Source of the DNA: Candidatus Bathyarchaeota archaeon
GTDB lineage: Archaea; Thermoproteota; Bathyarchaeia; TCS64
Direction of reading: 5' to 3'
Assembly (NCBI GenBank): GCA_026014815.1
Contig: JAOZHP010000025.1
Span: 1 to 43,373, forward strand
DNA length: 43,373 nt
Numbering within the stretch: the first letter of the stretch is position 1; every line of letters starts with the position of its first letter. The position numbers and the translations under genes were made by a program. This document shows, one piece after another, positions 33,047-41,256 of this stretch. The notes beneath the pieces were generated by a model. The model was not told where the DNA came from. It worked only from the letters and a program-made list of their open reading frames with translations, and ran no database searches.

Positions 33047-33052
33047 GAGATG
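33047..33052 (+). promoter_or_regulatory. strong Shine-Dalgarno site for TTG-start regulator gene
   Basis: AAGGAGATG ends 5-6 bases before TTG 33058, one of the best ribosome-binding sites in the window, and fixes the start. A TATA-like TATTTATAT lies about 65 bases upstream near 32992. Confidence 0.5.
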
Positions 33053-33057
33053 TTAGA

Positions 33058-34350
33058 TTGAGGCAAAAAAGAACACTCGAGATAGTGCTCGTTTTCTTAA
33101 TATCGTTTTCATTATTCGGTATTGCGGTATATGCACAGGATTACACACCGAGCACACTGATCCTCGATGTGTTCTCTGACGGTAGCGTGAACGTCGAGTT
33201 CGTCATTGAGCCTGATCCGATACTTGCCAAAGTCAACGTGACTCTCATCGGGAAGACCATCGAGGATGTACTGGTTGTGGACTCTGATGGCATCATCCTG
33301 GATTGGGACCTTTACACTGAGGTGATTGAGGTGGATGGCTTGGGATTAAGCGAGATTACTTTGTCTTACTCGACGCCGTCACTCACCAACAAGACGGGTT
33401 CATTATGGTCCGTAAGCGCTACATCACCAGTGAACGCAATTATTTCTTTACCGAAGGACTCCGTGCTGGTAGGGTTATCGCCGGCACCCATCGGCATCAG
33501 CGTTACCGATAACAGGGCTACAATAACGATGCCCACGGGAACGTTCCGGGTCTCATATGTCCTTGGGACCACGGGGACTCGTGAACACGCCCTTGTGCTC
33601 CTGAATGACGCTGAGAGAACCGTGGAGGAGGCCGATCAGGCGGGTGTCGTCGTAACGGAGGCCGAGGAGGTTCTTGCACAAGCGAGGACTGCCTACATGG
33701 CTGGACAGTATACTCAGTCCGAGACGTTGTCCAGGCAGGTCACCGAGATGGTGCAGGAAACCATTGTTCTGGCGGGGGAGGCGTTGAACACCATCAACGA
33801 CGCCGACGCACTGATTCAGAGTAAGACAGGGCAATACAATCAGGATGCCCTAGACTCGGCTAGAAGTATGTTGGACTCCGCTGAGGAAGAGTACAGCGCT
33901 GGTGAATACCAGACAGCGTTAGCCGACGCCGAGGAGGCGTACTCGACTGCACTGGACGCGGAGCCGATATCCACAACACCGGCAACCGGGGGAAACCAGA
34001 CTCTATTGATGGCCGGGGGCCTTGTGGTAATCATTGTTGCTGCAGGTTACATGTATGTAAACAGGCAAAAACAGGCTCCGGTGATGAGACCAGAACCTAC
34101 AATTGTGGATGTCGACCTGAACGCCGTGTTCAAGGACCGGCCTCACCTTCGAACCGATGACAAGGCGGTGCTCAGATATATCCAAGAGACCGGTGGAGCC
34201 TTCGTCACCGATGTTCGAGAACGGTTCGATATACCGAAATCCAGTGCCTGGAGGATGGTTAAACGGCTGGAGGAGGAGGGACTGGTTGAGGTTACCTCTG
34301 TGGGCCGTGAGAGCCACCTTCAACTCAAGGAACCGGAGGAAGAGCCATGA
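33058..34350 (+). CDS. membrane-bound winged-helix transcription regulator with extracellular sensor
   Basis: 430 residues. Signal peptide 1-25, then a beta-rich ectodomain (about 28-180), then helical hairpins with an AxxxYxAGxYxxA pattern (TAYMAGQYTQSE, EEEYSAGEYQTALADAEEAY). A Thr-rich linker follows, one membrane helix (about 320-340; MAGGLVVIIVAAGYMYV) and a cytosolic winged-helix domain (about 370-420; VLRYIQETGGAFVTDVRERFDIPKSSAWRMVKRLEEEGL, read in two parts). The protein would sense something outside the cell and bind DNA directly at the membrane. The next gene (secreted coiled-coil protein) shares the hairpin motif and lies 62 bases downstream, so a ligand-receptor pair or shared architecture is suggested. 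Confidence 0.75.
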   Translation: MRQKRTLEIVLVFLISFSLFGIAVYAQDYTPSTLILDVFSDGSVNVEFVIEPDPILAKVNVTLIGKTIEDVLVVDSDGIILDWDLYTEVIEVDGLGLSEITLSYSTPSLTNKTGSLWSVSATSPVNAIISLPKDSVLVGLSPAPIGISVTDNRATITMPTGTFRVSYVLGTTGTREHALVLLNDAERTVEEADQAGVVVTEAEEVLAQARTAYMAGQYTQSETLSRQVTEMVQETIVLAGEALNTINDADALIQSKTGQYNQDALDSARSMLDSAEEEYSAGEYQTALADAEEAYSTALDAEPISTTPATGGNQTLLMAGGLVVIIVAAGYMYVNRQKQAPVMRPEPTIVDVDLNAVFKDRPHLRTDDKAVLRYIQETGGAFVTDVRERFDIPKSSAWRMVKRLEEEGLVEVTSVGRESHLQLKEPEEEP

Positions 34351-34412
34351 GACGGTGGTTCCAAGTGGTTCCTCCGGGTTCTTATTATCAAATCGATGTA
34401 CAGGGGGTGTCA

Positions 34413-35945
34413 GTGAGAAAAATGTACAAGAAGACAATCTCGATAATCTTGATAACCCTGCTAATCGCCTCAACAGCTGGGAGCATCGGCTTCGCGCTGG
34501 CTGAGAACGGTGACCCGGTCCCTGTGACCCAGGAGGACGCAGATACTTGGTTTGGCCTCGTGGAAACGAGCCGTAGCGAGGTTGTCAGTTTATTTGAGTC
34601 CATAACGGGTGGAGGCGGCGAGGTGCCGTCTGACGCGACGGAGGATTATGACGAGGCAGAGGCCCTCATGGTTGAAGCCCACGCGGCCTACGACGCCGAG
34701 GACTATGAGACAGCCGTCGAGAAAGCCACCGATGCTTTGAACAAGTACGGCGACGCATTGGAGAACGCCATCCCAGAAGAGCCTGAAGATGACGACGACG
34801 GTGTGGATGATAAGACCTTTGATGCATTGAAGCAGTTCGCTGGATACGAGAAAGCCCTTGAGCGACTGGAGAAGCTCCGGGAGATCGCGGGTGACCTTGA
34901 GGCACAAGGAATAGACGTATCCGAGGCGGTAGCGATGCTAGACGAAGCAGCAACGGTACTCGAAGAGATGGATGCCCAGTTGAATCTGGGAGACCTAAAC
35001 GCCGCAGCCAACATGCTCGGTGAAGCAAACTCTCTCATAGGAAACGCGACGGGTAAACTAACCAGTCTGAGTAACCCCAAGAAGAAGGAAAAGACTGAGC
35101 AGTTCATCGCGAAGACACGTGAAAGGATACAGAAGCTTGAGACTAAACTCAACAGGATTCTGGCAAAGTACGGTGTCTCGGAGGAAGACAGCAATGCTAT
35201 TGGCAACGAGTTCAACGCGCTCCACGCGATTCTTGACGACGTGGATGTCGGTAGGGACGACCTGAAGGATGTCATAGACCAGCTCAAGGACGTGGTCAAG
35301 GATTCTAAGGACGTCGGTAAGGACAAGGATGCCCTGGATGAGGAAGTCATCGAGAACGTCAACGATATAGCGGAGGAAGAGGACAAGCTGAACAGTATCC
35401 GTGAGAGAATCGCTGAACTCACGGAACAGGGAGTCGAGACAGGGGAGTTATCAGCTCTTCTGGCCCAAGTCGAAGGACTTCTCGCGGACGCGCAGGCCGA
35501 GATAGAGGCAGGCAACAATGAGGCCGCTGAGGATATCCTTGAGGAAGCTGAGGACCTGCTCGACGAGCTCGACGACATGATCGACGACGTAGAAGAGGAC
35601 GAAGAAGACAAGGCACAGAAACCAGACGACGAAGACAAAACTAACAACGGCAAAGTCAAAGACGAGGAGACCTTAGAGGAGAAACAGGCTGAACTAGAGG
35701 AAAAGATCGCTGAACTCACCGATGAGATCGAGGCACTGAGAACGGACGGACAGGACACCGCCGAACTTGAAGCAAAACTTGACGAGGCGCGTCTAGCACT
35801 GGAGGAAGCCGAGACCGAGGATGACCTTGACGAAGTCGAGGATATCCTAGAGGAACTCGAGGAACTCATAGAGGACGACGACGAGTCTGAGGAACCTGAA
35901 CCCGATGAGCCAGAGGAACCGGAAGACCCTGAGTCCACTGGTTAA
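34413..35945 (+). CDS. secreted acidic coiled-coil repeat protein
   Basis: 510 residues from GTG 34413, preferred over ATG 34347 because AGGGGG lies four to five bases upstream and MRKMYKKT gives a clean signal-peptide N-region; ATG 34422 is also possible. The signal peptide ends near SIGFALA. The mature protein is almost all helix and strongly acidic (long D/E runs, C-terminal PEPDEPEEPEDPESTG). Repeated AxxxxxxxDxxxA hairpins (AYDAEDYETAVEKA, QLNLGDLNAAANML, EIEAGNNEAAEDIL) recur about every 100-250 residues. No transmembrane anchor follows. It is probably a cell-surface or extracellular filament-like protein; no enzyme domain is visible. Two poly-T tracts follow. Confidence 0.7.
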   Translation: MRKMYKKTISIILITLLIASTAGSIGFALAENGDPVPVTQEDADTWFGLVETSRSEVVSLFESITGGGGEVPSDATEDYDEAEALMVEAHAAYDAEDYETAVEKATDALNKYGDALENAIPEEPEDDDDGVDDKTFDALKQFAGYEKALERLEKLREIAGDLEAQGIDVSEAVAMLDEAATVLEEMDAQLNLGDLNAAANMLGEANSLIGNATGKLTSLSNPKKKEKTEQFIAKTRERIQKLETKLNRILAKYGVSEEDSNAIGNEFNALHAILDDVDVGRDDLKDVIDQLKDVVKDSKDVGKDKDALDEEVIENVNDIAEEEDKLNSIRERIAELTEQGVETGELSALLAQVEGLLADAQAEIEAGNNEAAEDILEEAEDLLDELDDMIDDVEEDEEDKAQKPDDEDKTNNGKVKDEETLEEKQAELEEKIAELTDEIEALRTDGQDTAELEAKLDEARLALEEAETEDDLDEVEDILEELEELIEDDDESEEPEPDEPEEPEDPESTG

Positions 35946-35949
35946 TCTT

Positions 35950-35982
35950 TTCCCGTTTTTTTATTAGCCCCCTTTTTTTTAA
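35950..35982 (+). terminator. double poly-T terminator
   Basis: TTTTTTT followed about ten bases later by a longer T-run (with CCCCC between) downstream of the coiled-coil gene, a strong archaeal terminator pattern separating this operon from the inositol-phosphate operon. Confidence 0.6.
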
Positions 35983-36035
35983 ACGTTAATCTTGTATACT
36001 GGTTACCGGTGTTCATAGTTGTTAACAGGTGTGCC

Positions 36036-37085
36036 ATGTTGGGTGAGATACGTGTCGCGGTGGCCGGGGTAGGGAACTGCTGCTCCGCGCTGATGCAGGG
36101 AATCAAGTTTTACAGCGAGAATGGGTCCAAGCTAGGATTACTGCACCACAAGCTAGGGGACTACGAGGTTACTGATATCAAGCTCGTTGCGGCCTTCGAT
36201 ATCGACGCGAATAAGATAGGTAAGGATGTAGCCGAGGCTATTTTTGCTGAGCCCAACAAGGCGCCAAGGTTCATCGACGTCGAGACCACGGGGGTCAAGG
36301 TCCAGATGGGACCCGCGCCAGATATCTTCGACGATGAGAATATGAGCCACATCAATAAAGCCGGGAAGAAGCCAGTGGACATAGTCGAGGCATTGAAGGA
36401 GTCAAAGGCAGACATTTTGGTGAATCTCATCTCAGGAGGCGCTGATAAGGCGAGCAGGCAGTACGCTGAGGCGTGCCTTGAGGCGGGATGCGCGTTCGTC
36501 AACGCAACGCCGTCTGGCGTTGTCAATGACCTCACCATCGCTTCATCATTCAAAAGAAATGGGCTTCCCCTTGCAGGTGATGATCTTCTAAGCCAGATGG
36601 GGGCGACGGCGGTCCACATGGGGCTCTTGGAGTTTCTTGACAGCAGGGGGGTCCGTGTGGAGGAGAGCTACCAGCTTGATGTTGGCGGTGGCAGCGAGAG
36701 CATCAACACGCTTGAGAAGACGCGTGACAGTAAGCGCCTAATCAAGACAGAGGCCGTGAAGAGTAGTGTGGACTATGATTTCCCCTTGGTCTCGGGTTCA
36801 GCGGATTTCGTTGACTTTTTGATTAATGACCGTGACAGCTTCTTCTATGTTAAAGGCACCTATTTTGGGGGAGCCGGTTTCACGATGGATGTGAAGCTCA
36901 GCACGGAGGATGCTCCTAACGCTGGCGCTGTTCTCATCGACACAATTAGGGGTCTGAAGATAGCGATGGATAGAGGCGTAGGGGGTCCTGTGGAGCAGGT
37001 CTGCGCTTATGGATTCAAGCGTCCCCCTGTCAGGTACAGGATGCCTGAGGCGTATCGTCGGTTCAAGGAGTTCACCGAGGGATAG
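36036..37085 (+). CDS. myo-inositol-1-phosphate synthase (archaeal type)
   Basis: 349 residues from ATG 36036 (GTG 36009 adds nine residues not typical of the family). The NAD-binding motif V-A-G-V-G-N-C is at 8-14. Later blocks ILVNLISGGADKASRQY, GCAFVNATPSG, GDDLLSQMGATAVH and QLDVGGGSESINTLEKTRDSK are the conserved active-site segments. The enzyme turns glucose 6-phosphate into L-myo-inositol 1-phosphate for archaeal phosphoinositol lipids. Co-transcribed with a GPN GTPase two bases downstream. Confidence 0.92.
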   Translation: MLGEIRVAVAGVGNCCSALMQGIKFYSENGSKLGLLHHKLGDYEVTDIKLVAAFDIDANKIGKDVAEAIFAEPNKAPRFIDVETTGVKVQMGPAPDIFDDENMSHINKAGKKPVDIVEALKESKADILVNLISGGADKASRQYAEACLEAGCAFVNATPSGVVNDLTIASSFKRNGLPLAGDDLLSQMGATAVHMGLLEFLDSRGVRVEESYQLDVGGGSESINTLEKTRDSKRLIKTEAVKSSVDYDFPLVSGSADFVDFLINDRDSFFYVKGTYFGGAGFTMDVKLSTEDAPNAGAVLIDTIRGLKIAMDRGVGGPVEQVCAYGFKRPPVRYRMPEAYRRFKEFTEG

Positions 37086-37087
37086 AG

Positions 37088-37849
37088 TTGAACCTCGTCT
37101 TCATCCTCGGCACAGCGGGCTCAGGTAAATCAACTTTCACGGCGAAGTTCACACGGTACCTTGAGTTTAACCGGGAGGACGTGATGGCGGTCAACCTTGA
37201 CCCCGGGTCGATTATTTTGCCGTACGCTGCCAACGTGAATATCCGTGACTACATCAAGGTGGAGGAGCTCATGGAGGACTATGGTTTGGGCCCTAACGGT
37301 GGCTTGATGCTGGCGCATGACATGATGGCTGAAATCGTGGAGGACCTGAGCAACGACATCGAGGGCTTCACACCGGACGTGGTCTTGGTTGATACGCCTG
37401 GCCAGATGGAGTTATTCGCGTTCAGGAACATCGGCGCTCAGATAGCTCAAAACCTCACGGACAGCGAGAAAGGGGTTATCTATCTTTTCGACGGCGTCAT
37501 CTGCAAGGACCCATTGAACTATGTGATGAACATGTTCCTTGCTTCGGCTATCAACACTCGTTTCCTGCTTCCCCAGTTCCAAGTCATCAGTAAGACTGAT
37601 CTTTTGGAGTCTTATGAGGTGGAGGAGATCGTAAGCTGGTCCGAGGACAGTATGCTTCTTGAGCAGGCCATCGACTCTAGGGTCACGGGGATGAACAGGA
37701 CCATCAGTCAGGACATGATCGAGGTTATTAATAGGCTTGGAGTGGATTTTGCGCCTATTCCTGTCAGCAGTACTACGAATGAAGGCTTCAATTATCTGTA
37801 CGCTGAGTTGCTCCGTGTCTTTACGGACGGCGGTAAGTTCACCCCTTAA
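37088..37849 (+). CDS. GPN-loop GTPase
   Basis: 253 residues. Walker A G8-x4-G-K-S15, the diagnostic GPN insertion G68-P69-N70 (YGLGPNGG), switch II D102-TPGQMELF, and SKTD in place of NKxD. GPN GTPases dimerise through the GPN loop; the eukaryotic members assist RNA polymerase II assembly and the archaeal single copy is conserved but poorly understood. TTG start directly after the inositol-phosphate synthase stop. Confidence 0.93.
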   Translation: MNLVFILGTAGSGKSTFTAKFTRYLEFNREDVMAVNLDPGSIILPYAANVNIRDYIKVEELMEDYGLGPNGGLMLAHDMMAEIVEDLSNDIEGFTPDVVLVDTPGQMELFAFRNIGAQIAQNLTDSEKGVIYLFDGVICKDPLNYVMNMFLASAINTRFLLPQFQVISKTDLLESYEVEEIVSWSEDSMLLEQAIDSRVTGMNRTISQDMIEVINRLGVDFAPIPVSSTTNEGFNYLYAELLRVFTDGGKFTP

Positions 37850-37863
37850 CCTTCGGATATAGG

Positions 37864-38328
37864 CTATGTGGCAGGGATGCTCTCCGCGAGCATGGGGTAC
37901 CACTCTTTCTTGTATTGCTGCGTATAGTCTCGGACGTAGATTATGCCTGTGTCGTTGGGTACTTTGCCTTTTCTGAAGTCTATGTTGTGTTCCCGCATCT
38001 TTTGGCAGATGTCTGGTACGTCTTCGAACATGGTGTCGCTGATGATGAGGGGTATGTGGCTGTACCCGTGTTTGTCTAGGATGGCGCGTCGTTGTTTGCC
38101 GTACTTGTAGATGTTGTGACCCAGCTTCAGTACGATGGGGTGGTGTTCCCAGAAGACCCGTTTCAGGGGGAAGAAGTCGATGTGTTTCTTGCCGATGCGG
38201 TACTCGTGGTGCATCTTTCCGGGTGGTATGCCTATGTATTTGAGGTATTTGTAGCATTGTACTTCCTGGTAGCTGACGAAGAATCGTTCATCGACCACGT
38301 ATCCCTTGCCCTTTTGGACCGCCTTCAT
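37864..38328 (-). CDS. hypothetical protein, possibly nuclease-like
   Basis: 154 residues, basic, rich in Tyr, His and Lys. The stretch HEYRIGKKHIDFFPLKRVFWEHH places an Asp on a strand followed by Glu-x-His about nine residues later, weakly like a PD-(D/E)XK or Vsr-like core, but the catalytic Lys is not where expected. No secure family. GC-rich third positions and skewed codons (GTA/TGT-rich) differ a little from neighbours. A 281-codon antisense reading spanning this gene and the GPN GTPase is a shadow. Confidence 0.5.
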   Translation of the reverse strand: MKAVQKGKGYVVDERFFVSYQEVQCYKYLKYIGIPPGKMHHEYRIGKKHIDFFPLKRVFWEHHPIVLKLGHNIYKYGKQRRAILDKHGYSHIPLIISDTMFEDVPDICQKMREHNIDFRKGKVPNDTGIIYVRDYTQQYKKEWYPMLAESIPAT

Positions 38329-38490
38329 GTGGTGGACTCCTTGGTGAATAGAACATAAGGAAGGATAAGCAACAAAATATTGGGGTTCTTTGCTGTCGCC
38401 CGGTCCGTGCCCTTATGCTCTATCTCCGGGAAAAGGTATGTCATAAGTAGTAGTTAATACTTGCCATAATTGACTGCATGGAGAAATATC

Positions 38491-38542
38491 CTGACGTAGA
38501 CGTCAGTGTATAGATCATGATCATAATCTCATCATTATGAGA
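38491..38542. repeat. cluster of three palindromes in the gap before the cyclodeaminase gene
   Basis: In 52 bases there are CTGACGT-AG-ACGTCAG (38491-38506), GATCATGATCAT (two overlapping palindromes, 38513-38524) and TCTCAT-CATT-ATGAGA (38527-38542). The surrounding gap 38329-38696 has no ORF longer than about 15 codons. A TATA-like TTAAAAAC (about 38659) probably serves the gene at 38697. Confidence 0.5.
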
Positions 38543-38696
38543 CAATGTATGGTTACTGGTTGCAAAATGATTGTTTGTGGGTTCGGTGAAACCTAATGGA
38601 AGGAGATGCCTATAGGATTTGACGTGTATTAATGGGGTTTACCTGTCTCTCGAAATCATTAAAAACGCATTCAACGCCTTTCATGATTGACTCACT

Positions 38697-39677
38697 ATGA
38701 CATTATACCTAACACAGGATGAGGTGAAGCAGGTTCTCGACATGAAGAGCACCCTGGAGGCAGTTGAGGGTGGCTTCAAGGAGATGGGCAACGACAACAT
38801 CGAGATGCCCCCCCGGGTCTATCTTCACTTCGATAAGGGTGTCCTCATCGCGATGCCGGCTTACATGCCGGGGCTGAACGCTGCGGGCACCAAGATCGTG
38901 ACGGTTCACCCAAGCAACAAGAAGGACTTTGGTTTGCCGGCGGTTATCGCGCGGATCATCCTCAATAGCCCCGCTAATGGTGTGCCACTGGCCATCATGG
39001 ATGGAACATACATCACCGCTCTCAGGACAGGCGCAGCCGGAGCCACCGGGATAAAGTACCTGAGCCGTGAAGACAGCGAGGTAGTCGGCGTCTGCGGTAC
39101 CGGCGTACAGGGAAGGAGCCAAGTGATGGGACTCATGGAGGTGAGACCCAAAGTTAAGAAGATCAAAGTCTACGACATCATCCCTGAGGCAATGAAAGCG
39201 TTCGCCAAGGAGATGGGTGACATGTTCCCGAGCGTAAAGTTCGTTACCGTCTCTAGCGCCAAGGAGGCAGCCGAGGGCAGCGACATCGTTATCACTTGTA
39301 CTCCGAGCCCTGAGGCGTTTATCGACGGGGCGTGGCTGAAGAAGGGGTGCCATGTGTCTGCGATCGGCGCTGATACTGGTGCTAAGCGTGAGCTCATGAC
39401 CAGCGCCATTGAGAAGATGGACAAGCATGTGGTGGACTTTATCCCTCAGGCCTTCGTGGTGGGTGACTTTAAGGTGCCTAAGGAGGAGGGCATCATCAAG
39501 GAGGAGGACATCTACGCTGAGCTGGGTGAGATCGTGGCTGGTAAGAAGAAGGGTCGTGAGAGCCCTGATGAGATCACCATGTTCAAGGCCACCGGGTTGG
39601 CTATCCAGGATGTGGGTACAGCCAGCAAGGTCTATGAGCTTGCCAAAGCCAAGGGCGTAGGGATGACCCTCGCCTAA
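38697..39677 (+). CDS. ornithine cyclodeaminase/mu-crystallin family enzyme
   Basis: 326 residues. The N-terminal substrate domain has PPRVYLHFDKGVLIAMPAYMPG and GTKIVTVHPSN (the conserved Lys and Arg-type residues of the family). The Rossmann part starts VVGVCGTGVQGRSQV, followed by VKKIKVYDI. A later DIVITCTPSPEAFI and GADTGAKREL complete the fold. Members are NAD(P)-dependent ornithine cyclodeaminases, alanine dehydrogenases or imine reductases; the sequence does not decide between them. Followed by a poly-T terminator and an intergenic element. Confidence 0.88.
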   Translation: MTLYLTQDEVKQVLDMKSTLEAVEGGFKEMGNDNIEMPPRVYLHFDKGVLIAMPAYMPGLNAAGTKIVTVHPSNKKDFGLPAVIARIILNSPANGVPLAIMDGTYITALRTGAAGATGIKYLSREDSEVVGVCGTGVQGRSQVMGLMEVRPKVKKIKVYDIIPEAMKAFAKEMGDMFPSVKFVTVSSAKEAAEGSDIVITCTPSPEAFIDGAWLKKGCHVSAIGADTGAKRELMTSAIEKMDKHVVDFIPQAFVVGDFKVPKEEGIIKEEDIYAELGEIVAGKKKGRESPDEITMFKATGLAIQDVGTASKVYELAKAKGVGMTLA

Positions 39678-39700
39678 TTTTTTCCTCGTTTTTTCGAGTT
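39678..39700 (+). terminator. poly-T terminator
   Basis: TTTTTT at 39678-39683 and again at 39690-39695, with CTCG/CGAG between and after able to form a small stem, directly after the cyclodeaminase stop. Confidence 0.55.
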
Positions 39701-39716
39701 TAACTTCGGCGTTTAT

Positions 39717-39869
39717 GTACTGAATAGACCGTAATTTTGCACTGAATGCACAGCGTTTTTACGTAGATTTGGATCGAATCAGGGCTGTTCTGGGGCTTGT
39801 TTCAGTTAAAGAAGACTGTTTCATGTTTTTTCGTGGGTACCTCCCCTCCCCCCCGTTAGAGGCTATTCC
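39717..39869 (+). repeat. intergenic element, copy A
   Basis: Non-coding. Shares TTTGCACTGAAT (39736) and GCTGTTCTGG (39784) with copy C at nearly equal spacing (48 and 47 bases), and GTTAGAGGC (39855) after a CTCCCCTCCCCCCC tract with copy B at matched spacing from the GCT block (71 and 70 bases). Lies between convergent genes. Confidence 0.6.
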
Positions 39870-39936
39870 ATTATGGTAAGTTTCTAGGTATTACGCGGAA
39901 AAAATCAGTAGTGGTGTATGAAAAAAGGGGGTGTTA

Positions 39937-40230
39937 CTAGGCTAGTGAGACTATGTCGGTTGCGAACTCCTTGACGTATTTCCATGCGTCTGGTGTTCCG
40001 TTGCCGAGGATGTCTGTGGTGAAGCTGTTCCATGCGTCTAGTCCTTTGTCTGTTACGTACATTGTTACGTTGTGGTAGTTGTTTCCCCATGGTGTGCCTC
40101 GTCCCATGAGTTTGAGTCCGTGTTTCTTGGCGAGTTTGTCCCATCGGTCCATCTCGGGTTGCCATGCGTCACTGTTCTTGAGGAAGTCTTTTGTCCAGGT
40201 TACCTTGTTTATGAAAACTAGTTTTCCCAT
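39937..40230 (-). CDS. small hypothetical protein, possible Dabb-like fold (97 aa)
   Basis: 97 residues with WDKLAKKHGLKLMGRGTPWG and YHNVTMYVTDKGLDAW, a helix-strand-strand pattern reminiscent of small ferredoxin-like (dimeric alpha/beta barrel) proteins that bind small molecules. Trp-rich. No confident family. GAGAGATC lies close before the ATG. It stands alone between intergenic copies A and B. Confidence 0.55.
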   Translation of the reverse strand: MGKLVFINKVTWTKDFLKNSDAWQPEMDRWDKLAKKHGLKLMGRGTPWGNNYHNVTMYVTDKGLDAWNSFTTDILGNGTPDAWKYVKEFATDIVSLA

Positions 40231-40338
40231 CTTGATCTCTCCGGTTCCACGTTTTCGTTTGCAGAACCTAAAATAATTTCACTCATCACTGATATAACGT
40301 TAACTAACAGGTAAAGAGAGGTTTTTTGATTATCTATC

Positions 40339-40468
40339 GGTCACTCTACCAGTTTTTTACGCTTAATGAGGCTCAATCTGGGCTATTTTAGGGCTTCTTT
40401 TAGTGAAAAGGGCGTGATAAAGGTTGTAGGCGTCTACCCCCCCCTCCCCTAGTTAGAGGCTTTTCAAC
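40339..40468 (+). repeat. intergenic element, copy B
   Basis: Non-coding stretch with GGGCTATTTTAGGGCTTCTTTTAG-type core (40381 onward, compare copy A GGGCTGTTCTGGGGCTTG), a run CTACCCCCCCCTCCCC and GTTAGAGGC at 40452. It lies upstream of the 39937 gene and downstream of the 40515 gene (both minus strand). Confidence 0.6.
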
Positions 40469-40514
40469 TTTGCTTTGGATAACACCGCGGTGTACTGGTT
40501 GTCTTCAGACGCCT

Positions 40515-40943
40515 CTAGGTGTCTTTCTTGGCGGCTTTTTCCTGTTTTTTTCTCATTTTTGTTAAGAGGTTTCGTGCATCCGGGTGCATCCAGCCTTCCT
40601 CACTGTATAGGTCCAGATTCATGCCGTAGAGATCGGGCTGTGGAGCGTCCTCATCGAGTCCTTTCATCAATGCGTCTCTGGATTTGTATCGTCTTCCCGG
40701 GTCGGGTCCACGTCCTTCTAGCCAGCTTATCTTGTCGCCGTATAGCCGGTATAGTATTAGTGGTCCGCCGAATACGAGGATGGCGATGCCCCAGCCCTTC
40801 AGCACGTTAAGGAGCTTGTCGTAGGGGTCAGGGTAGAACGGTGATTCCCATAGCAGCTTGGTGACAGCGAATATGAGGAACACGAGGATGACTCTCAGAG
40901 TCCAGTTCTTGATTTGCCCCCAGTCGCGACCCGTTTTATTCAT
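40515..40943 (-). CDS. two-TM membrane protein (142 aa)
   Basis: 142 residues. Two hydrophobic helices (about 15-33 and 47-66) are followed by a charged cytosolic tail with GRGPDPGRRYKSRDALMKG and a Lys-rich end (MRKKQEKAAKKDT). No family recognised. The ATG at 40943 lies 29 bases from a palindromic TATA element (40967-40977), so the transcript is probably leaderless. Confidence 0.6.
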   Translation of the reverse strand: MNKTGRDWGQIKNWTLRVILVFLIFAVTKLLWESPFYPDPYDKLLNVLKGWGIAILVFGGPLILYRLYGDKISWLEGRGPDPGRRYKSRDALMKGLDEDAPQPDLYGMNLDLYSEEGWMHPDARNLLTKMRKKQEKAAKKDT

Positions 40944-40966
40944 TCAAGTGAAGCTGAGGATTTGTT

Positions 40967-40977
40967 GTTTAATAAAC
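40967..40977. promoter_or_regulatory. palindromic TATA element
   Basis: GTTTAATAAAC (near-symmetrical) centred at 40972. It is 29 bases from the minus-strand ATG 40943 and about 30 bases from TTG 41002 on the plus strand, so it could drive transcription both ways. Confidence 0.5.
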
Positions 40978-41001
40978 GTCACGGATCAGAACTCATCCTG
41001 T

Positions 41002-41118
41002 TTGTTTAATCAAAATGTCAACTGGAAGCAACGACTAGACGAGCCCTACAAGACATGGGAGGAGCGGAGGACGGAGAAGGGATATGCAACCCCCAAGGAA
41101 AATCATGGGGTATGTTAA
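41002..41118 (+). CDS. possible small ORF (38 aa)
   Basis: TTG 41002 to TAA, 38 residues, hydrophilic (NWKQRLDEPYKTWEERRTEKGY). Plausible composition and a TATA about 30 bases upstream are the only support. It may be a gene fragment. Confidence 0.25.
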   Translation: MFNQNVNWKQRLDEPYKTWEERRTEKGYATPKENHGVC

Positions 41119-41141
41119 AAATCGGTTCAATAGATTGATAG

Positions 41142-41161
41142 TTCAAATCCCCCCCGCTACC
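41142..41161 (+). other. tRNA 3'-end remnant (possible att scar)
   Basis: TTCAAAT (T-loop), CCCCC (T-stem 3' strand), CCGCTAC (acceptor 3' strand) and C (discriminator) in order, but the 5' side of the T-stem is GATAG and does not pair, and no D- or anticodon arm exists. Only the last 20 bases of a tRNA are present, the part integrases usually leave as an attachment site. Confidence 0.4.
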
Positions 41162-41256
41162 TAGCATCTGCCGCCCAATTATGAGACCTTTTAAAGACGC
41201 TCTTTGAGCCCGGGTGTTTTGAATGGTGATAAATATTCATTGGACTCATTTCTAGC

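Noticed and set aside
34703..35938. 411-codon Ser-rich ORF on the minus strand
   Set aside because: Exact antisense of the acidic coiled-coil gene; GAG/GAC-rich codons read backwards as Ser/Leu, so it is a composition shadow.
37412..38257. 281-codon minus-strand ORF rich in His and Arg
   Set aside because: Spans the GPN GTPase and the gene at 37864 in another frame; low-complexity basic translation with no fold, and both real genes are convincing.
39841..39854. C-rich tracts as G-quadruplex or CRISPR-like repeat
   Set aside because: Only two long C-runs in separate intergenic copies; no regular spacer structure and too few G-tracts on the other strand for a clear quadruplex.
41101..41165. 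Complete tRNA gene
   Set aside because: Only the T-loop to discriminator part is present; T-stem 5' strand, D-arm and anticodon arm are missing.
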